The notes below the pieces were generated by a model. The model saw nothing but the letters and a program-made list of their open reading frames with translations. It was not told the origin of the DNA and did not search any database. Position numbers and translations under genes: made by a program. From Avichristensenella sp031549105 (GTDB lineage: Bacteria; Bacillota; Clostridia; Christensenellales; Aristaeellaceae), in assembly GCA_031549105.1 (NCBI GenBank), contig JAVBQK010000098.1, positions 1-43,441 on the forward strand: DNA of 43,441 nucleotides. Direction: 5' to 3'. How positions within the stretch are numbered: position 1 is the first letter of the stretch; every line of letters starts with the position of its first letter. Positions 25,912 to 34,655 of this stretch are shown here, one piece after another.

Positions 25912-26838
25912 TCAGAAGATTCGGTAGTCGGCCAGCTTATACGCCAGATAGTACGATGAGCTGATCAGGATGAACGACACCACGGACTTGAACAGCCCCA
26001 CCGCCGTCGCCAGCGAGAACTTCGCCCCCTGTATGCCCAGGCGGTACACCAGCGTATCGATGATGTCAGCCGTCTCCATCACCACCGTGTTGTACATGTT
26101 GAAGATCTGGTCGAACCCGGCGTTGAGCAGCTTGCCTAGGTCCAGCACCATCAGCAGCACGATCACCGAGCGCATGCCCGGCAGCGTCACATGCCATGTT
26201 TGCCGCAGGCGGCCCGCACCGTCCATCTTCGCGGCCTCGTAGAGGCTCAGGTCGATGCCGGTGATCGCCGCCAGGTACACCACCGTGCCAAAGCCCACGT
26301 TCTTCCATACGTTGGTGACGATCAGCAGCACGCGGAACGCCTTTTTGTCGCCCAGGAAGAACACGCTGTCAATGCCTATCGCGTTGAGAATTCGGTTGAT
26401 CACGCCGGCATTGGCAAACACCGTGGTGAACACCGAACCCAGGATGACCCAGCTTAAAAAGTGCGGCATGTAGATGATCGTCTGGATGCCGCGGCGCAGG
26501 ATATTGCTTCGCACCTCGTTGAGCATCAGCGCGACGACAATCGCCGATACCGTGCCGCAGAAAATCTTCAGCACGGCGATGGAAATGGTATTGTAGAATA
26601 CCTGCCCGATGTTCGGCAGCGCAAACAGCGTGCGGAAGTGCTTCAGCCCCACAAAGGGCGACTTCCAGAAGCCCAGCCCGGGCTTGAAATCCTCAAAGGC
26701 CATGACATTGCCAATCAGCGGATAGAAATGAAAGATGGCCAGCATGATCAGTCCCGGCACCAACAGCAGGTGCAGCGGCAGCTCGCGCCTCAGGCGCGAT
26801 AAGCGCCTGGAGGGCAGCGCCGTCTTTGTCGTCATCAT
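25912..26838 (-). CDS. Carbohydrate ABC transporter permease (LplB-like, CUT1)
   Basis: 308 residues, six membrane helices. Early motifs LLLVPGLIMLAIFHFYPLIGNVMAF and FKPGLGFWKSPFVGLKHF are typical of LplB/YteP-like permeases. The EAA loop is LSLYEAAKMDGAGRLRQTWHVTLPGM and the ending is YYLAYKLADYRIF. With the LplC-like subunit it forms the channel. GGAGGAGG lies 7 bases before ATG. It starts 18 bases after the BNR gene, in the same operon. Confidence 0.93.
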   Translation of the reverse strand: MMTTKTALPSRRLSRLRRELPLHLLLVPGLIMLAIFHFYPLIGNVMAFEDFKPGLGFWKSPFVGLKHFRTLFALPNIGQVFYNTISIAVLKIFCGTVSAIVVALMLNEVRSNILRRGIQTIIYMPHFLSWVILGSVFTTVFANAGVINRILNAIGIDSVFFLGDKKAFRVLLIVTNVWKNVGFGTVVYLAAITGIDLSLYEAAKMDGAGRLRQTWHVTLPGMRSVIVLLMVLDLGKLLNAGFDQIFNMYNTVVMETADIIDTLVYRLGIQGAKFSLATAVGLFKSVVSFILISSSYYLAYKLADYRIF

Positions 26839-26856
26839 AGGGTTTCCTCCTCCAGT

Positions 26857-27879
26857 TTATTTGGGTGTACTCAGGCCCAGCTCCCCGTAGGGGATCCGCG
26901 CCAGCCTGTGCAGGTACATGTTTTCGTAGGCAACATAGAGCGTCTGCCGCGCGTCATCGGCAAACGCGTGCGGGTAGAAAAACCGCGCATCCGGCGCCTC
27001 CAGCGGAAACGGCTCGCCGAACATCCGTCCCCCGTCGCGGCTGATGCGAATCTCCAGCCGGGTGCGCTTCTCCATGCCGCGCCCCTCGCCGAAGTTGTTA
27101 ATCAATAGGATGTCTCGGCCCACCTTCAGCAGCGTCACCTTGGTGTTCGGGTTGGCAATCCCAGTCGTAACTGGCTCGCTCCACGAAAGCCCACCGTCGA
27201 AGCTGTCACTGCGCACCAAGAAAGCCGACGCCTTGTCGCGCATGAACATCAGCAGGTGATCCGGTTCCGCCTCGACGCAGTTCGGCTCCCAAAGCCCACG
27301 CTCACCCCGCAGCACGCCGTGCCGCGAGAACGTCTCGCCCCGGTCCCAGGAGATCGCTACGCCCGTGCGGAACGGGAACCTCTCCGCGCCGCCGTGCTCC
27401 GCCTGGGTGTTCCGCGTCCAGTCAAAGTCGTAATCCGTCTCCTGCCAGTAGAGCGGAAAAACCCAAGCACCGCTCTCCAGCACAATCCCCTGCCGCAGCG
27501 ACACGCCATTCAGCCCACAGGGGAACGAGGCAGGTTCCGTCCACGTCCGGCCGCTGTCGTATGTGAACGACCGGAACGTCTGAAGTTCCCTGTAATGATT
27601 TTCGGCATTGTATGTACACAAGACAATGAAAGGCAAATCCCCGCCGGTAAATAACTCAGTCGCCCAAACGCCGCGCCGACTGTGCTCAAACAATGTGGAA
27701 GGCGCATCCCAGCTATCCCCGTCGTCATAGCTCCTGGTCACCATGACCACATTCTCATTATCCGGCTCCCGAGGCCCTCCAGCCAGGAACAAGCAAACCA
27801 AACTTCCATCGGGCATACGCCGCAAAACAGGCTCCCGCGCGTATTCCGTCCCAAAATCCCAGATCACCCGTGTTTCCAT
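26857..27879 (-). CDS. Sialidase-fold BNR-repeat protein (second of two in the operon)
   Basis: About 340 residues, no signal peptide. REPVLRRMPDGSLVCLF matches the arginine-motif region of its paralogue at 23066. Asp-box-like SYDDGDSW, TYDSGRTW, SWDRGETF, SFDGGLSW and SRDGGRMF follow. WRFPLYWQE-like segments differ from true secreted sialidases. ATG at 27879 has AGAGG 7-8 bases upstream; the longer frame starts in the flank of repeat copy C. It is the second gene of the operon, right after the binding protein and the repeat. Probably an intracellular glycosidase or lyase-like propeller acting on imported glycans. Substrate unknown. Confidence 0.8.
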   Translation of the reverse strand: METRVIWDFGTEYAREPVLRRMPDGSLVCLFLAGGPREPDNENVVMVTRSYDDGDSWDAPSTLFEHSRRGVWATELFTGGDLPFIVLCTYNAENHYRELQTFRSFTYDSGRTWTEPASFPCGLNGVSLRQGIVLESGAWVFPLYWQETDYDFDWTRNTQAEHGGAERFPFRTGVAISWDRGETFSRHGVLRGERGLWEPNCVEAEPDHLLMFMRDKASAFLVRSDSFDGGLSWSEPVTTGIANPNTKVTLLKVGRDILLINNFGEGRGMEKRTRLEIRISRDGGRMFGEPFPLEAPDARFFYPHAFADDARQTLYVAYENMYLHRLARIPYGELGLSTPK

Positions 27880-27897
27880 AAACAGACCTCTCCCAAC

Positions 27898-28000
27898 CCC
27901 CACCACCCGCCCGCAGGCGAAATGTTGGGTTTCGAAAGGGCAAAGCCCTTCGCGAGGGGGTCCAGGGGGAGCAGAGTTCCCCCTGGCGTCTCCCTCCGTC
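27898..28000 (-). repeat. Double-hairpin intergenic repeat, copy C
   Basis: Minus-strand orientation: tail CACCCGCCCGCAGGCGAAAT first on the plus strand, then hairpin 2 (CGAAAGGGC 27933-27941 with GCCCTTCG 27945-27952) and hairpin 1 (CCAGGGGGA 27962-27970 with TCCCCCTGG 27978-27986). It lies in the operon between the binding-protein gene and the BNR gene, in the direction of transcription. It could lower read-through into the enzyme and permease genes or protect the binding-protein message. Confidence 0.88.
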
Positions 28001-28005
28001 CCCCG

Positions 28006-29694
28006 TTACTCCGCCTTGCTCTGCGCAAGCCAGTCGTTGACCTCCACGGTGATCTGGGCCAGGCCCAGCGCGTCCGCCTGCGCCTTGAACTCATCAAAGC
28101 TGTCCAGCGGCTTTTCACCCATGATGATCTTGACGAACATCTCGCTCACCACGTCGGTGATCAGCGACATGTTCTCGGACATGGTGGGCGTGTCGGGGCC
28201 GTAGAATCCGTTGCGATGGTACAGACCCTCGGCGATGTAGCGAGAGGTCACCTGATGGCCGCCGTCCGGCCCGAAGAACCGGTACCAGCGCCAGTTGGCC
28301 AGGTTGCCTGCCTCATAATCCTCGCACCACGCGGCGAACGGGCGGGCGTAGTTGGGCATCTGGGGATCCGTGGACTTCATGCCGTTTACAATGTAGGTGG
28401 CCGCGCGTTCGTTCTTCACCGCGGGCATGTAGTAGCCCCACGGATAGATGTTAAACGGCGTGTACGAGCTGTTGCCCGAGGAATCCTCGATGTACTGGTC
28501 GTAGGTTTCCTGCGTGGCACCCTCGCCAAAACACATGTCGTAGCGATAGTTGATCATCTTGATTACCGCTTCCGGGTGTTCAAAATCCTTGGCGAACACC
28601 AGGTAGTTGCGGATGGCGTACAGCGTGGTCACCTCGGTCGTCGGGCTCGTCAGCCCGGGAATCGGCACCGCGTGCCAGTCGGCGTTCGGGTCGTTTTCCA
28701 CGCTGGCGGTGATTAGGCCCTGATGGTTGGTAGAGGATGCGAGGCCAATCAGCACGCCGCACTTGCCGGTGGCATAGACCGAGATGGCCGCGGCGTTATC
28801 CATGATGGCAAACTCCGGATGCAGGATGCCCTTCTCATACATGCTGCGCAGCTCGCCCAGCGCGGTTTTCGTCTCCGGCTGGAACGCGCCGTAGGCGACC
28901 ATCCCGTCATTCTCAGGATCATCCACCCAGAAACCGTTCTCCGGGAATGAGCCAAAGATGTTGCAGAAGCCGTCCACCTGCATGGCGTTGGTCCACAGGC
29001 TCTTCTGGAACACGATGCCGTAGGTGTCGTCCACGCCATTCCCGTCCGGATCCTTCGTGGTAAAGGCCTCCATGAGGGCATAGAGATCATCCCAGTTCTG
29101 CGGGTCCTCAAGGCCCAGCTTCTCCATCCAGTCGGTGCGCAGCCACAGGATCGGCGTCGCTTCGCCGGGCGAGGTGTCCATCAGCGGCAACGCGATCATC
29201 TTGCCGTCAAACGTGCAGGAGGCCAGCGCGGCTTCCCCGCCGACGCCTTCCACCAGCGTGCGCATGCCGGCGCCGGCATAGGTATCGTAAACCTCCCACA
29301 GGTCGTCGCGGATCAGTCCGCTATCGGCCAGCAGCGCCAACTGCGCCTTGGTCACCTGCAGCACATCGGGCAGGTCGCCCGCGGCGATCATGGTGTTGAC
29401 CTTGTCAGCCAGGTCGGCGGTGGTGAAGGCCAGCTCCAGGTCGATGTTGAGCGCCTCTTTATACTCCCGGCTCCAGATGTTGTTGCTGTAGTCGTCCCCT
29501 TCAGGGAAGAACTTGGACAGGTTGATCGGGATGCCCAGCGTGGCCTTGATGGGCTCGGCATACGGTTCCATGTCCCCCTTGCCATACTGGGAAAAATCGC
29601 CCAGAGTAGCCACCAGATCGTCGGGCTCCAGGGCAAAGGCCGTGCTCCCAAGGAGCATCGCCAGCATCAAAAACAGGCTGATGATTTTCTTCAT
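28006..29694 (-). CDS. Extracellular sugar-binding protein (LplA-like, CUT1)
   Basis: 562 residues. Signal peptide KKIISLFLMLAMLLGSTAFA with A-x-A cleavage and no lipobox cysteine. Family-1 binding-protein features: ALNIDLELAFTTADLADKVNTMIAAGDLPDVLQV (the substrate-independent start), ILWLRTDWMEKLGLEDPQNWDDLYALMEAF and YGIVFQKS, with a long C-terminal lobe, like LplA/YtcQ proteins. It captures an oligosaccharide for the two permeases in the operon. First gene of an eight-gene transcript; a promoter lies 65 bases upstream. GGGAGG lies 10 bases before ATG. Confidence 0.93.
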   Translation of the reverse strand: MKKIISLFLMLAMLLGSTAFALEPDDLVATLGDFSQYGKGDMEPYAEPIKATLGIPINLSKFFPEGDDYSNNIWSREYKEALNIDLELAFTTADLADKVNTMIAAGDLPDVLQVTKAQLALLADSGLIRDDLWEVYDTYAGAGMRTLVEGVGGEAALASCTFDGKMIALPLMDTSPGEATPILWLRTDWMEKLGLEDPQNWDDLYALMEAFTTKDPDGNGVDDTYGIVFQKSLWTNAMQVDGFCNIFGSFPENGFWVDDPENDGMVAYGAFQPETKTALGELRSMYEKGILHPEFAIMDNAAAISVYATGKCGVLIGLASSTNHQGLITASVENDPNADWHAVPIPGLTSPTTEVTTLYAIRNYLVFAKDFEHPEAVIKMINYRYDMCFGEGATQETYDQYIEDSSGNSSYTPFNIYPWGYYMPAVKNERAATYIVNGMKSTDPQMPNYARPFAAWCEDYEAGNLANWRWYRFFGPDGGHQVTSRYIAEGLYHRNGFYGPDTPTMSENMSLITDVVSEMFVKIIMGEKPLDSFDEFKAQADALGLAQITVEVNDWLAQSKAE

Positions 29695-29734
29695 GCGCCA
29701 GATACCTCCCTATGCAATTTCCGTCCGTGTGCGT

Positions 29735-29788
29735 GGTATGCGCGCTACCGATAGAACGAGTATAGGGGCGGCATACCCTGCCTGTAAA
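29735..29788 (-). promoter_or_regulatory. Promoter and flanking palindrome of the eight-gene operon
   Basis: Minus strand: -35 TTTACA (rc 29783-29788), an 18-base spacer, -10 TATACT (rc 29759-29764). Around the -10, GGTATGC (29735-29741) and GCATACC (29771-29777) form a 7-bp inverted repeat with a 29-base gap, one arm inside the spacer, so it may be an operator. The adjacent divergent regulator at 31729 is the obvious candidate to act here, though AraC-type sites are usually direct repeats. Confidence 0.65.
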
Positions 29789-29932
29789 CTTCGAATTGAT
29801 GACATGCTATCAATCCTTTTTCCTTTTGCGTGCGGATGTCAAGAATTTGAAAGTGTCAATTTATTGCTATTCCCTCGCTTTTGGCGCCGCGCATCCTTAT
29901 AATAGGCGTAACAAACCGGCAAGGGAGGCGCT

Positions 29933-31726
29933 ATGATGAAAATCCGGCACAACCTGATCACCTTCCGGCTGGTGCTTCTTTTTTTGCTGCTAATCCTGCC
30001 CATCTTTACCATGGGCGTCTTTTTCTACAGCCGGGGCATGGCGCTGCAGGACACGCTGGTCGCCAGCACGATGGGCCAGCGGCTCAATTTCAAGATGCAG
30101 ACGCTGTCCGACCAGGTGCGCGCGGCGCAAACCAGCCTGATCTCGCTGGCTGAGGAGGACGACCTGAACGCGCTGGCCACCCGCGCGGAAAACTACAGCC
30201 GCTATGAGCGCGCCGACATGCTCAACAGGCTGCAGCGCAGGCTCTACACCCTGCAGTTCAGCTACGACGGCGTGCAGCAGATTACGCTGCTGCTGCCCAA
30301 GACCGGCTTTCGCATTCTTTCTTCCGGCGGTCAGCAGCTGTCCACCATTGAGGCCATCGACCCGGAGGCGCTCGCTGCCGAGATGGCGCAGGCTGCCCGC
30401 ACCGGCGGGCGTACCGTGATTGAGGGCGGGCGCATGTTCTACCTCTACCAGCAGCCGCTGCCGGGCGTGTTGCAGCCGGGCAGCATCCCGCGCATCCTTT
30501 TTCGCATCGAGTTCAAGCTTACGGACATCCTGCAGCGCTTCACCGAGGACTTTTCGGATTCGCCGCTGCGCTACGTGCTGCTGGACGCCGCGCACGATGT
30601 GCTGCTCACCAACGAGACGGACCAATCGTTCGTCACGGCCTTCCAACAGCTTGCGCAGGACGATGGCTTCTGGCGCGCGGAGGACCCCTCCGCCTACGAC
30701 TTTCAGGATTTCAACCGCAGCGTATCACGCCTGATGACCGTTGCGGGCAACCGCTGCTATGTGCTGCCCGTCTCCTCCCGCGTACCACAGATGAACATCG
30801 TCTTCTACATCCTGCGTGACCAGGCGGCCTCGTCGTTCGACGACTACCGGGCATGGGTATGGGGGCTGACGGGCGCGCTGGCGCTGGCGATCCTGCTGTA
30901 CAGCTGGTACGCGCACTCGCGCGTGCAGGCACCTGTGTCGCTGCTGCTCTCAGGCTTTGAGCGACTGGAGCGAGGCGACATGGATTTTGAGATCACCTAC
31001 CGGCCCCGCAACGAGTTCCGCACGCTGACCGAGCGGTTCAACCAGACGCTCAAGCGGCTCAGCGGCCTGCTCTCGCAGCTGTACGACCAGCGCATCTTGA
31101 CCCAGCAGGCGGAGATGAAGCACCTGCAGGCGCAGATCAATCCGCACTTCCTCTACAACAACTTTTACATCCTCGACAGCATGATCGCGATGGAGGACTA
31201 TGACAACGCGTCCGAGTTCTGCCGCCAGCTCGGGGCATACTTCCAGTATGTCACCCGCAGCGACCGCACCGAGGCGCTGCTCAGCGAGGAACTGCGCCAT
31301 GTCAAGACGTACATCGGCATCCAAACGATGCGGTTCCGCGATTCGCTGCACGTGGAGTTCGACGCCGGGCCGGACGACCTGGACGACCCGGCGGTGCCGC
31401 GCATCATCCTGCAGCCGATTGTGGAGAACGCGTTCAAGCACGCGCTGGAGCACTGCGACGGGGAGAAGCTGCTGCGCGTGCGCGTGTGGCAGACGGCGGA
31501 CGCCATCCACATCACTGTGGAGAACAACGGCTGCGAGCTGAATGAAGAGGAGCTGGCCCGCCTGCGCGCGTCACTGGACCTGCCGGGCACCGAGCGCACG
31601 TCCACCGGCCTTGCCAACGTGCACCGCAGGTTGCTGCTCAGCCATGGCGCGGGGCTGACGCTGCGCGCGGGTGAAGAAGGCGGCCTGCTGGTGGAAATCA
31701 CCCTGCACCGGGAAGGAGCACGATAG
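29933..31726 (+). CDS. Sensor histidine kinase, YesM-like (LytS/HisKA_7TM-type kinase core)
   Basis: 597 residues. One membrane helix (about 12-32), an outer sensor domain of about 270 residues, a second helix (306-327), a HAMP-like linker (LSGFERLERGDMDFEI), and the kinase core with His405 in QINPHFLYN, N-box IVENAFKHA (496-504) and G-box TSTGLANVHRRLLL. This is the YesM class, which senses extracellular sugars and phosphorylates a partner AraC-type regulator. ATG at 29933 and ATG at 29936 are both possible; GGGAGG favours the second. TATAAT at 29898 is a likely -10. It is divergent from the eight-gene operon and followed directly by its regulator. Sensed signal unknown. Confidence 0.93.
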   Translation: MMKIRHNLITFRLVLLFLLLILPIFTMGVFFYSRGMALQDTLVASTMGQRLNFKMQTLSDQVRAAQTSLISLAEEDDLNALATRAENYSRYERADMLNRLQRRLYTLQFSYDGVQQITLLLPKTGFRILSSGGQQLSTIEAIDPEALAAEMAQAARTGGRTVIEGGRMFYLYQQPLPGVLQPGSIPRILFRIEFKLTDILQRFTEDFSDSPLRYVLLDAAHDVLLTNETDQSFVTAFQQLAQDDGFWRAEDPSAYDFQDFNRSVSRLMTVAGNRCYVLPVSSRVPQMNIVFYILRDQAASSFDDYRAWVWGLTGALALAILLYSWYAHSRVQAPVSLLLSGFERLERGDMDFEITYRPRNEFRTLTERFNQTLKRLSGLLSQLYDQRILTQQAEMKHLQAQINPHFLYNNFYILDSMIAMEDYDNASEFCRQLGAYFQYVTRSDRTEALLSEELRHVKTYIGIQTMRFRDSLHVEFDAGPDDLDDPAVPRIILQPIVENAFKHALEHCDGEKLLRVRVWQTADAIHITVENNGCELNEEELARLRASLDLPGTERTSTGLANVHRRLLLSHGAGLTLRAGEEGGLLVEITLHREGAR

Positions 31727-31728
31727 CC

Positions 31729-33378
31729 ATGCAATACCGCGCCGTCGTCTGCGACGATGAAGTGTACATCGCCAACTCCACCTCGATGCTGCTGCGCACA
31801 CAGACCGACTGGGAGATGGATGTACAGCACTGCTACTCGCCGCGCGAGGCCCTGATGCTGGTGGAGCAGGCGCGGGTCGACCTGCTGATTGCCGACATCC
31901 GCATGCCCGGCATCAGCGGCCTGGACGTAATGCGCCGCACCATCTCGCTGTGGCCCATGTGCCAGGTGGTGTTGCTCACCGCGCACTCGGAATTTGACTA
32001 CGTATACGACGCGATCCAGCACGACAACGTCTCCTATGTGCTCAAGAACGAGGGCCACACCGCGCTGCTGGCGGCGGTCAAGCGGTCGATGGACCGGCTG
32101 GAAAACTCGCTCCGACAGGACCAGGTGCTCACCCAGGCGCGAGAGGCAGCGCAGGCCGCGCAGCCCTACCTGCAGAGGGAGCTGATCCGCGACCTGATTC
32201 ATGGCGTGCCCTACTCCCGCGAGCAATGGGAGCGGCTGCGCGCGCGTCTCCCGCTGCCGGTGGACCTGTCGCGCCCGATGTCGATGTGGCTGCTGCTCCT
32301 GCAAGCCTATGGCGACGACGATACCTTCATGGAGCGCAGTGACCGCATGCAGATGGTCATCGGCGCCAGCCGTCAGTACATGCCGGAGGGCTTCCGCCTC
32401 TTCTCCGCGCAGCTCGACCACCAGCGCATCCTGTGCCTGGGACAGACCGCCGAGCACGCGGCGATCCCCGCGCAGCACCTGGAGGGCTTCCTCGAAAGCC
32501 TCCAGCAGGCCTCCGCCGACAGGCTTGTGATTCCCTTTTCCGCCGTATACACCGACGATGTGCCGGACTATACGTACCTCAAGGCTCGGTATGAGGCGCT
32601 GCGCCTCACGCAGGTATCGATGGCGATCGGTGACCAAGGTGCGTGGCTGCTGAAGATGGAGCCGGACGCCCCGCTGCCCGAGCCGCAGGGCCTGACGGAC
32701 AATCAGTACCAGGCGCGGGCGCGAGTGTGGCGGCACGCGTTCGAAAATGGAGACCCCTCCGCAGGCGCGCAGCTGGACGCGCTGCTCGCGCCCATTCGCC
32801 TGTCGACGTCGCTGGAGGACCCGGCGGTGCTGGAGATGTACCTGCACCTGGCGCTCCAGGTATCGGCGATCCTGCGCGGCGGAAAGCCGGTGCATCCGGC
32901 GGCGGGCCTGCTCTCGGCGCGGCTGCTGAATGCCGGAGAGTACAAAACCGGCGCGCAGGCGGCGGACTACCTGGCCGCGGCCATCGCGGCGATCCGTGGT
33001 CAGCGTCTGGAGAACACAACCACCTCCGCGCAGGAGATCGTCGCCAAGGTCACCGCGTACATCGGCGAGCACCTGAGCGAGGACATCTCGCTGGTGCGGC
33101 TGGCGGACCATGTGGGCATCAACGCATCGTACCTCTCGCGGGTATTCCGCCGGGCAACGGGGGAGACGCTAATCGGCTACATCACCGCGCTGAAGATGGA
33201 TGAGGCGTACCGGCTGCTGCAGATGCCGGAGATGCGCATCGGCCAGATCAGCCAGACATTGGGGTTTCTAAACCCCGCGTACTTCTCCTTTTTCTTCAAA
33301 AAAAACGCTGGGATCACCCCCAGCGAATACCGCGACCGCAGAGGTGACGGGCGCGCGCCGCATGGGGGCAGCAACTAA
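31729..33378 (+). CDS. Response regulator, YesN-like with AraC-type DNA-binding domain
   Basis: 549 residues. Receiver domain (1-120) with acidic pocket Asp9-Asp10, phosphoacceptor Asp56 in LIADIRMPG, and the Lys in VSYVLKNEG. The middle region (about 130-420) is an unassigned helical domain common in YesN proteins. The C-terminus has a double AraC helix-turn-helix: ISLVRLADHVGINASYLSRVF and IGQISQTLGFLNPAYFSFFFKKNAGITPSEYR. It starts 2 bases after the kinase stop, so the pair is translationally coupled. Likely targets are the divergent sugar operon at 21.1-29.7 kb and perhaps the locus at 34.6-43.3 kb (inference). Confidence 0.93.
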   Translation: MQYRAVVCDDEVYIANSTSMLLRTQTDWEMDVQHCYSPREALMLVEQARVDLLIADIRMPGISGLDVMRRTISLWPMCQVVLLTAHSEFDYVYDAIQHDNVSYVLKNEGHTALLAAVKRSMDRLENSLRQDQVLTQAREAAQAAQPYLQRELIRDLIHGVPYSREQWERLRARLPLPVDLSRPMSMWLLLLQAYGDDDTFMERSDRMQMVIGASRQYMPEGFRLFSAQLDHQRILCLGQTAEHAAIPAQHLEGFLESLQQASADRLVIPFSAVYTDDVPDYTYLKARYEALRLTQVSMAIGDQGAWLLKMEPDAPLPEPQGLTDNQYQARARVWRHAFENGDPSAGAQLDALLAPIRLSTSLEDPAVLEMYLHLALQVSAILRGGKPVHPAAGLLSARLLNAGEYKTGAQAADYLAAAIAAIRGQRLENTTTSAQEIVAKVTAYIGEHLSEDISLVRLADHVGINASYLSRVFRRATGETLIGYITALKMDEAYRLLQMPEMRIGQISQTLGFLNPAYFSFFFKKNAGITPSEYRDRRGDGRAPHGGSN

Positions 33379-33385
33379 TCGATAG

Positions 33386-33410
33386 GCCGGCAAGCACCGG
33401 CTCTTTTTTT
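33386..33410 (+). terminator. Terminator after the two-component pair
   Basis: GCCGG (33386-33390), loop CAAGCA, CCGGC (33397-33401), then TCTTTTTTT. Eight bases after the regulator stop codon. Confidence 0.85.
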
Positions 33411-33445
33411 ATGCAAAGTTTCTTGAAAATAAAGTAAATAATACC

Positions 33446-33474
33446 TTGAATTCATGTATGCGGTGCGCTACACT
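33446..33474 (+). promoter_or_regulatory. Promoter of the LacI-family regulator
   Basis: TTGAAT (33446-33451), 17 bases, TACACT (33469-33474), then GGGAGG and ATG at 33511. Confidence 0.7.
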
Positions 33475-33510
33475 GAAGGCACACGCTATCAACTGCGGGA
33501 GGTATACGTC

Positions 33511-34548
33511 ATGCAGAAGGTCACGATGAAGGACGTCGCGGGAAGGCTGGGCGTTTCCATCAACGCGGTATCGCTGGCGCTTTCCGGCCGCGTGGGTGTC
33601 AGCGAGGCGCTGCGTGCGCGCGTTGTGCAGACGGCGTGGGACATGGGCTATTTTGAGCACAAGACGCAGGCACTCAAGAAGGTTAAGCTAAAGAACCTGC
33701 TGGTGATCCTGAAAACCGGGGCGCTCAGCGATGTGCACTTTCACAATGTCGTCTTCCAGTCGATGCAGAGCGAAGCGAAGCGGCTGGGCTACGATATCAT
33801 GGTAGAGTTCCTGGGTGATCTGACGCAGGTGCCGTCCGCCATAACGGACCATAAGGTTTCTGGTGTGATTATTTTCGGGACATTCGGCGACGAGGGATTG
33901 CTCGCCATCGCCCGCACAAAGATACCTATGGTATTAGTCAATCATGAAACGTGCGCACTGAATGTTGATACCGTTGTGAACAAGAATTACCAGGGCGCGC
34001 AGCTGGCTATCGGCCATCTGTACCGGATGGGTCACCGCCGCATTGGCTATGCGGGCTATGCCACCGATGAATCCAGCATGCGCCTGCGCAAGGCCGGGTT
34101 CATTCAGGCGGCGCTGGATCTGGGCATCTACGGAGATGACCCCACCGCTGGGTACCGCGCCGCCGCATTTGAGGAAAACCTGACGCCACTTCTTATGGTG
34201 CATAATGCCCAAGCGATAGCTGACCTGCTGATTGTCAAGTTTGGGAACATGCAGAACCTGCCTACCGCATTCTTCTGCTGCAATGATGCCACCGCGATTG
34301 GCATGATGGGCGCACTGGCGCTGCTGGGCGTGCGGGTCCCACAGGATGTGTCCCTCGTCTCGTTTGACAATATCCCCCTGGCGCAGACCGCGCCAACCCC
34401 ACTGACGACCATCGACATCCCCATCCGCCCCATGGGCGCGCGCGCCGTACGACAGATCGTGCTCGCGGTGGAGAACAAGCCGCCCCGTGAAACCATCCTA
34501 TTACCGATGCAGCTGGTGGAGCGTGAATCGGTTCAGGAATTCAAGTAA
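33511..34548 (+). CDS. LacI-family transcriptional regulator
   Basis: 345 residues. N-terminal HTH (VTMKDVAGRLGVSINAVSLALSGR) with the hinge region, then a periplasmic-binding-protein-like sensor (VSGVIIFGTFG; HLYRMGHRRIGYAGY; PTAFFCCNDATAIGMMGAL; VPQDVSLVSFDNIPLAQ; PLTTIDIP). It represses or activates a sugar locus in response to a sugar ligand. ATG at 33511 has GGGAGG 8 bases upstream; the longer frame would start at the promoter. Immediately upstream of the second CUT1 sugar locus, its probable target. Confidence 0.93.
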   Translation: MQKVTMKDVAGRLGVSINAVSLALSGRVGVSEALRARVVQTAWDMGYFEHKTQALKKVKLKNLLVILKTGALSDVHFHNVVFQSMQSEAKRLGYDIMVEFLGDLTQVPSAITDHKVSGVIIFGTFGDEGLLAIARTKIPMVLVNHETCALNVDTVVNKNYQGAQLAIGHLYRMGHRRIGYAGYATDESSMRLRKAGFIQAALDLGIYGDDPTAGYRAAAFEENLTPLLMVHNAQAIADLLIVKFGNMQNLPTAFFCCNDATAIGMMGALALLGVRVPQDVSLVSFDNIPLAQTAPTPLTTIDIPIRPMGARAVRQIVLAVENKPPRETILLPMQLVERESVQEFK

Positions 34549-34576
34549 ATTTTCTCTTTTTTCAAGCAGAAATGCA

Positions 34577-34605
34577 TTGATTTTTTCCATTCATAACGCT
34601 ATGCT
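34577..34605 (+). promoter_or_regulatory. Promoter of the second sugar locus
   Basis: TTGATT (34577-34582), 17 bases, TATGCT (34600-34605), about 50 bases before the ATG at 34656. The palindromes AATGCATT and GATGCATC lie nearby; a link to LacI binding is not shown. Confidence 0.6.
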
Positions 34606-34655
34606 TAGGATGTATTGGGTATTGTACATAATGCGTGAAAGGAATTTGATGCATC

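Noticed and set aside
31198..33111. Long minus-strand open frame of 637 codons under the kinase and regulator genes
   Set aside because: High Arg/His/Gln content without domains; the sense strand encodes a complete kinase/regulator pair.
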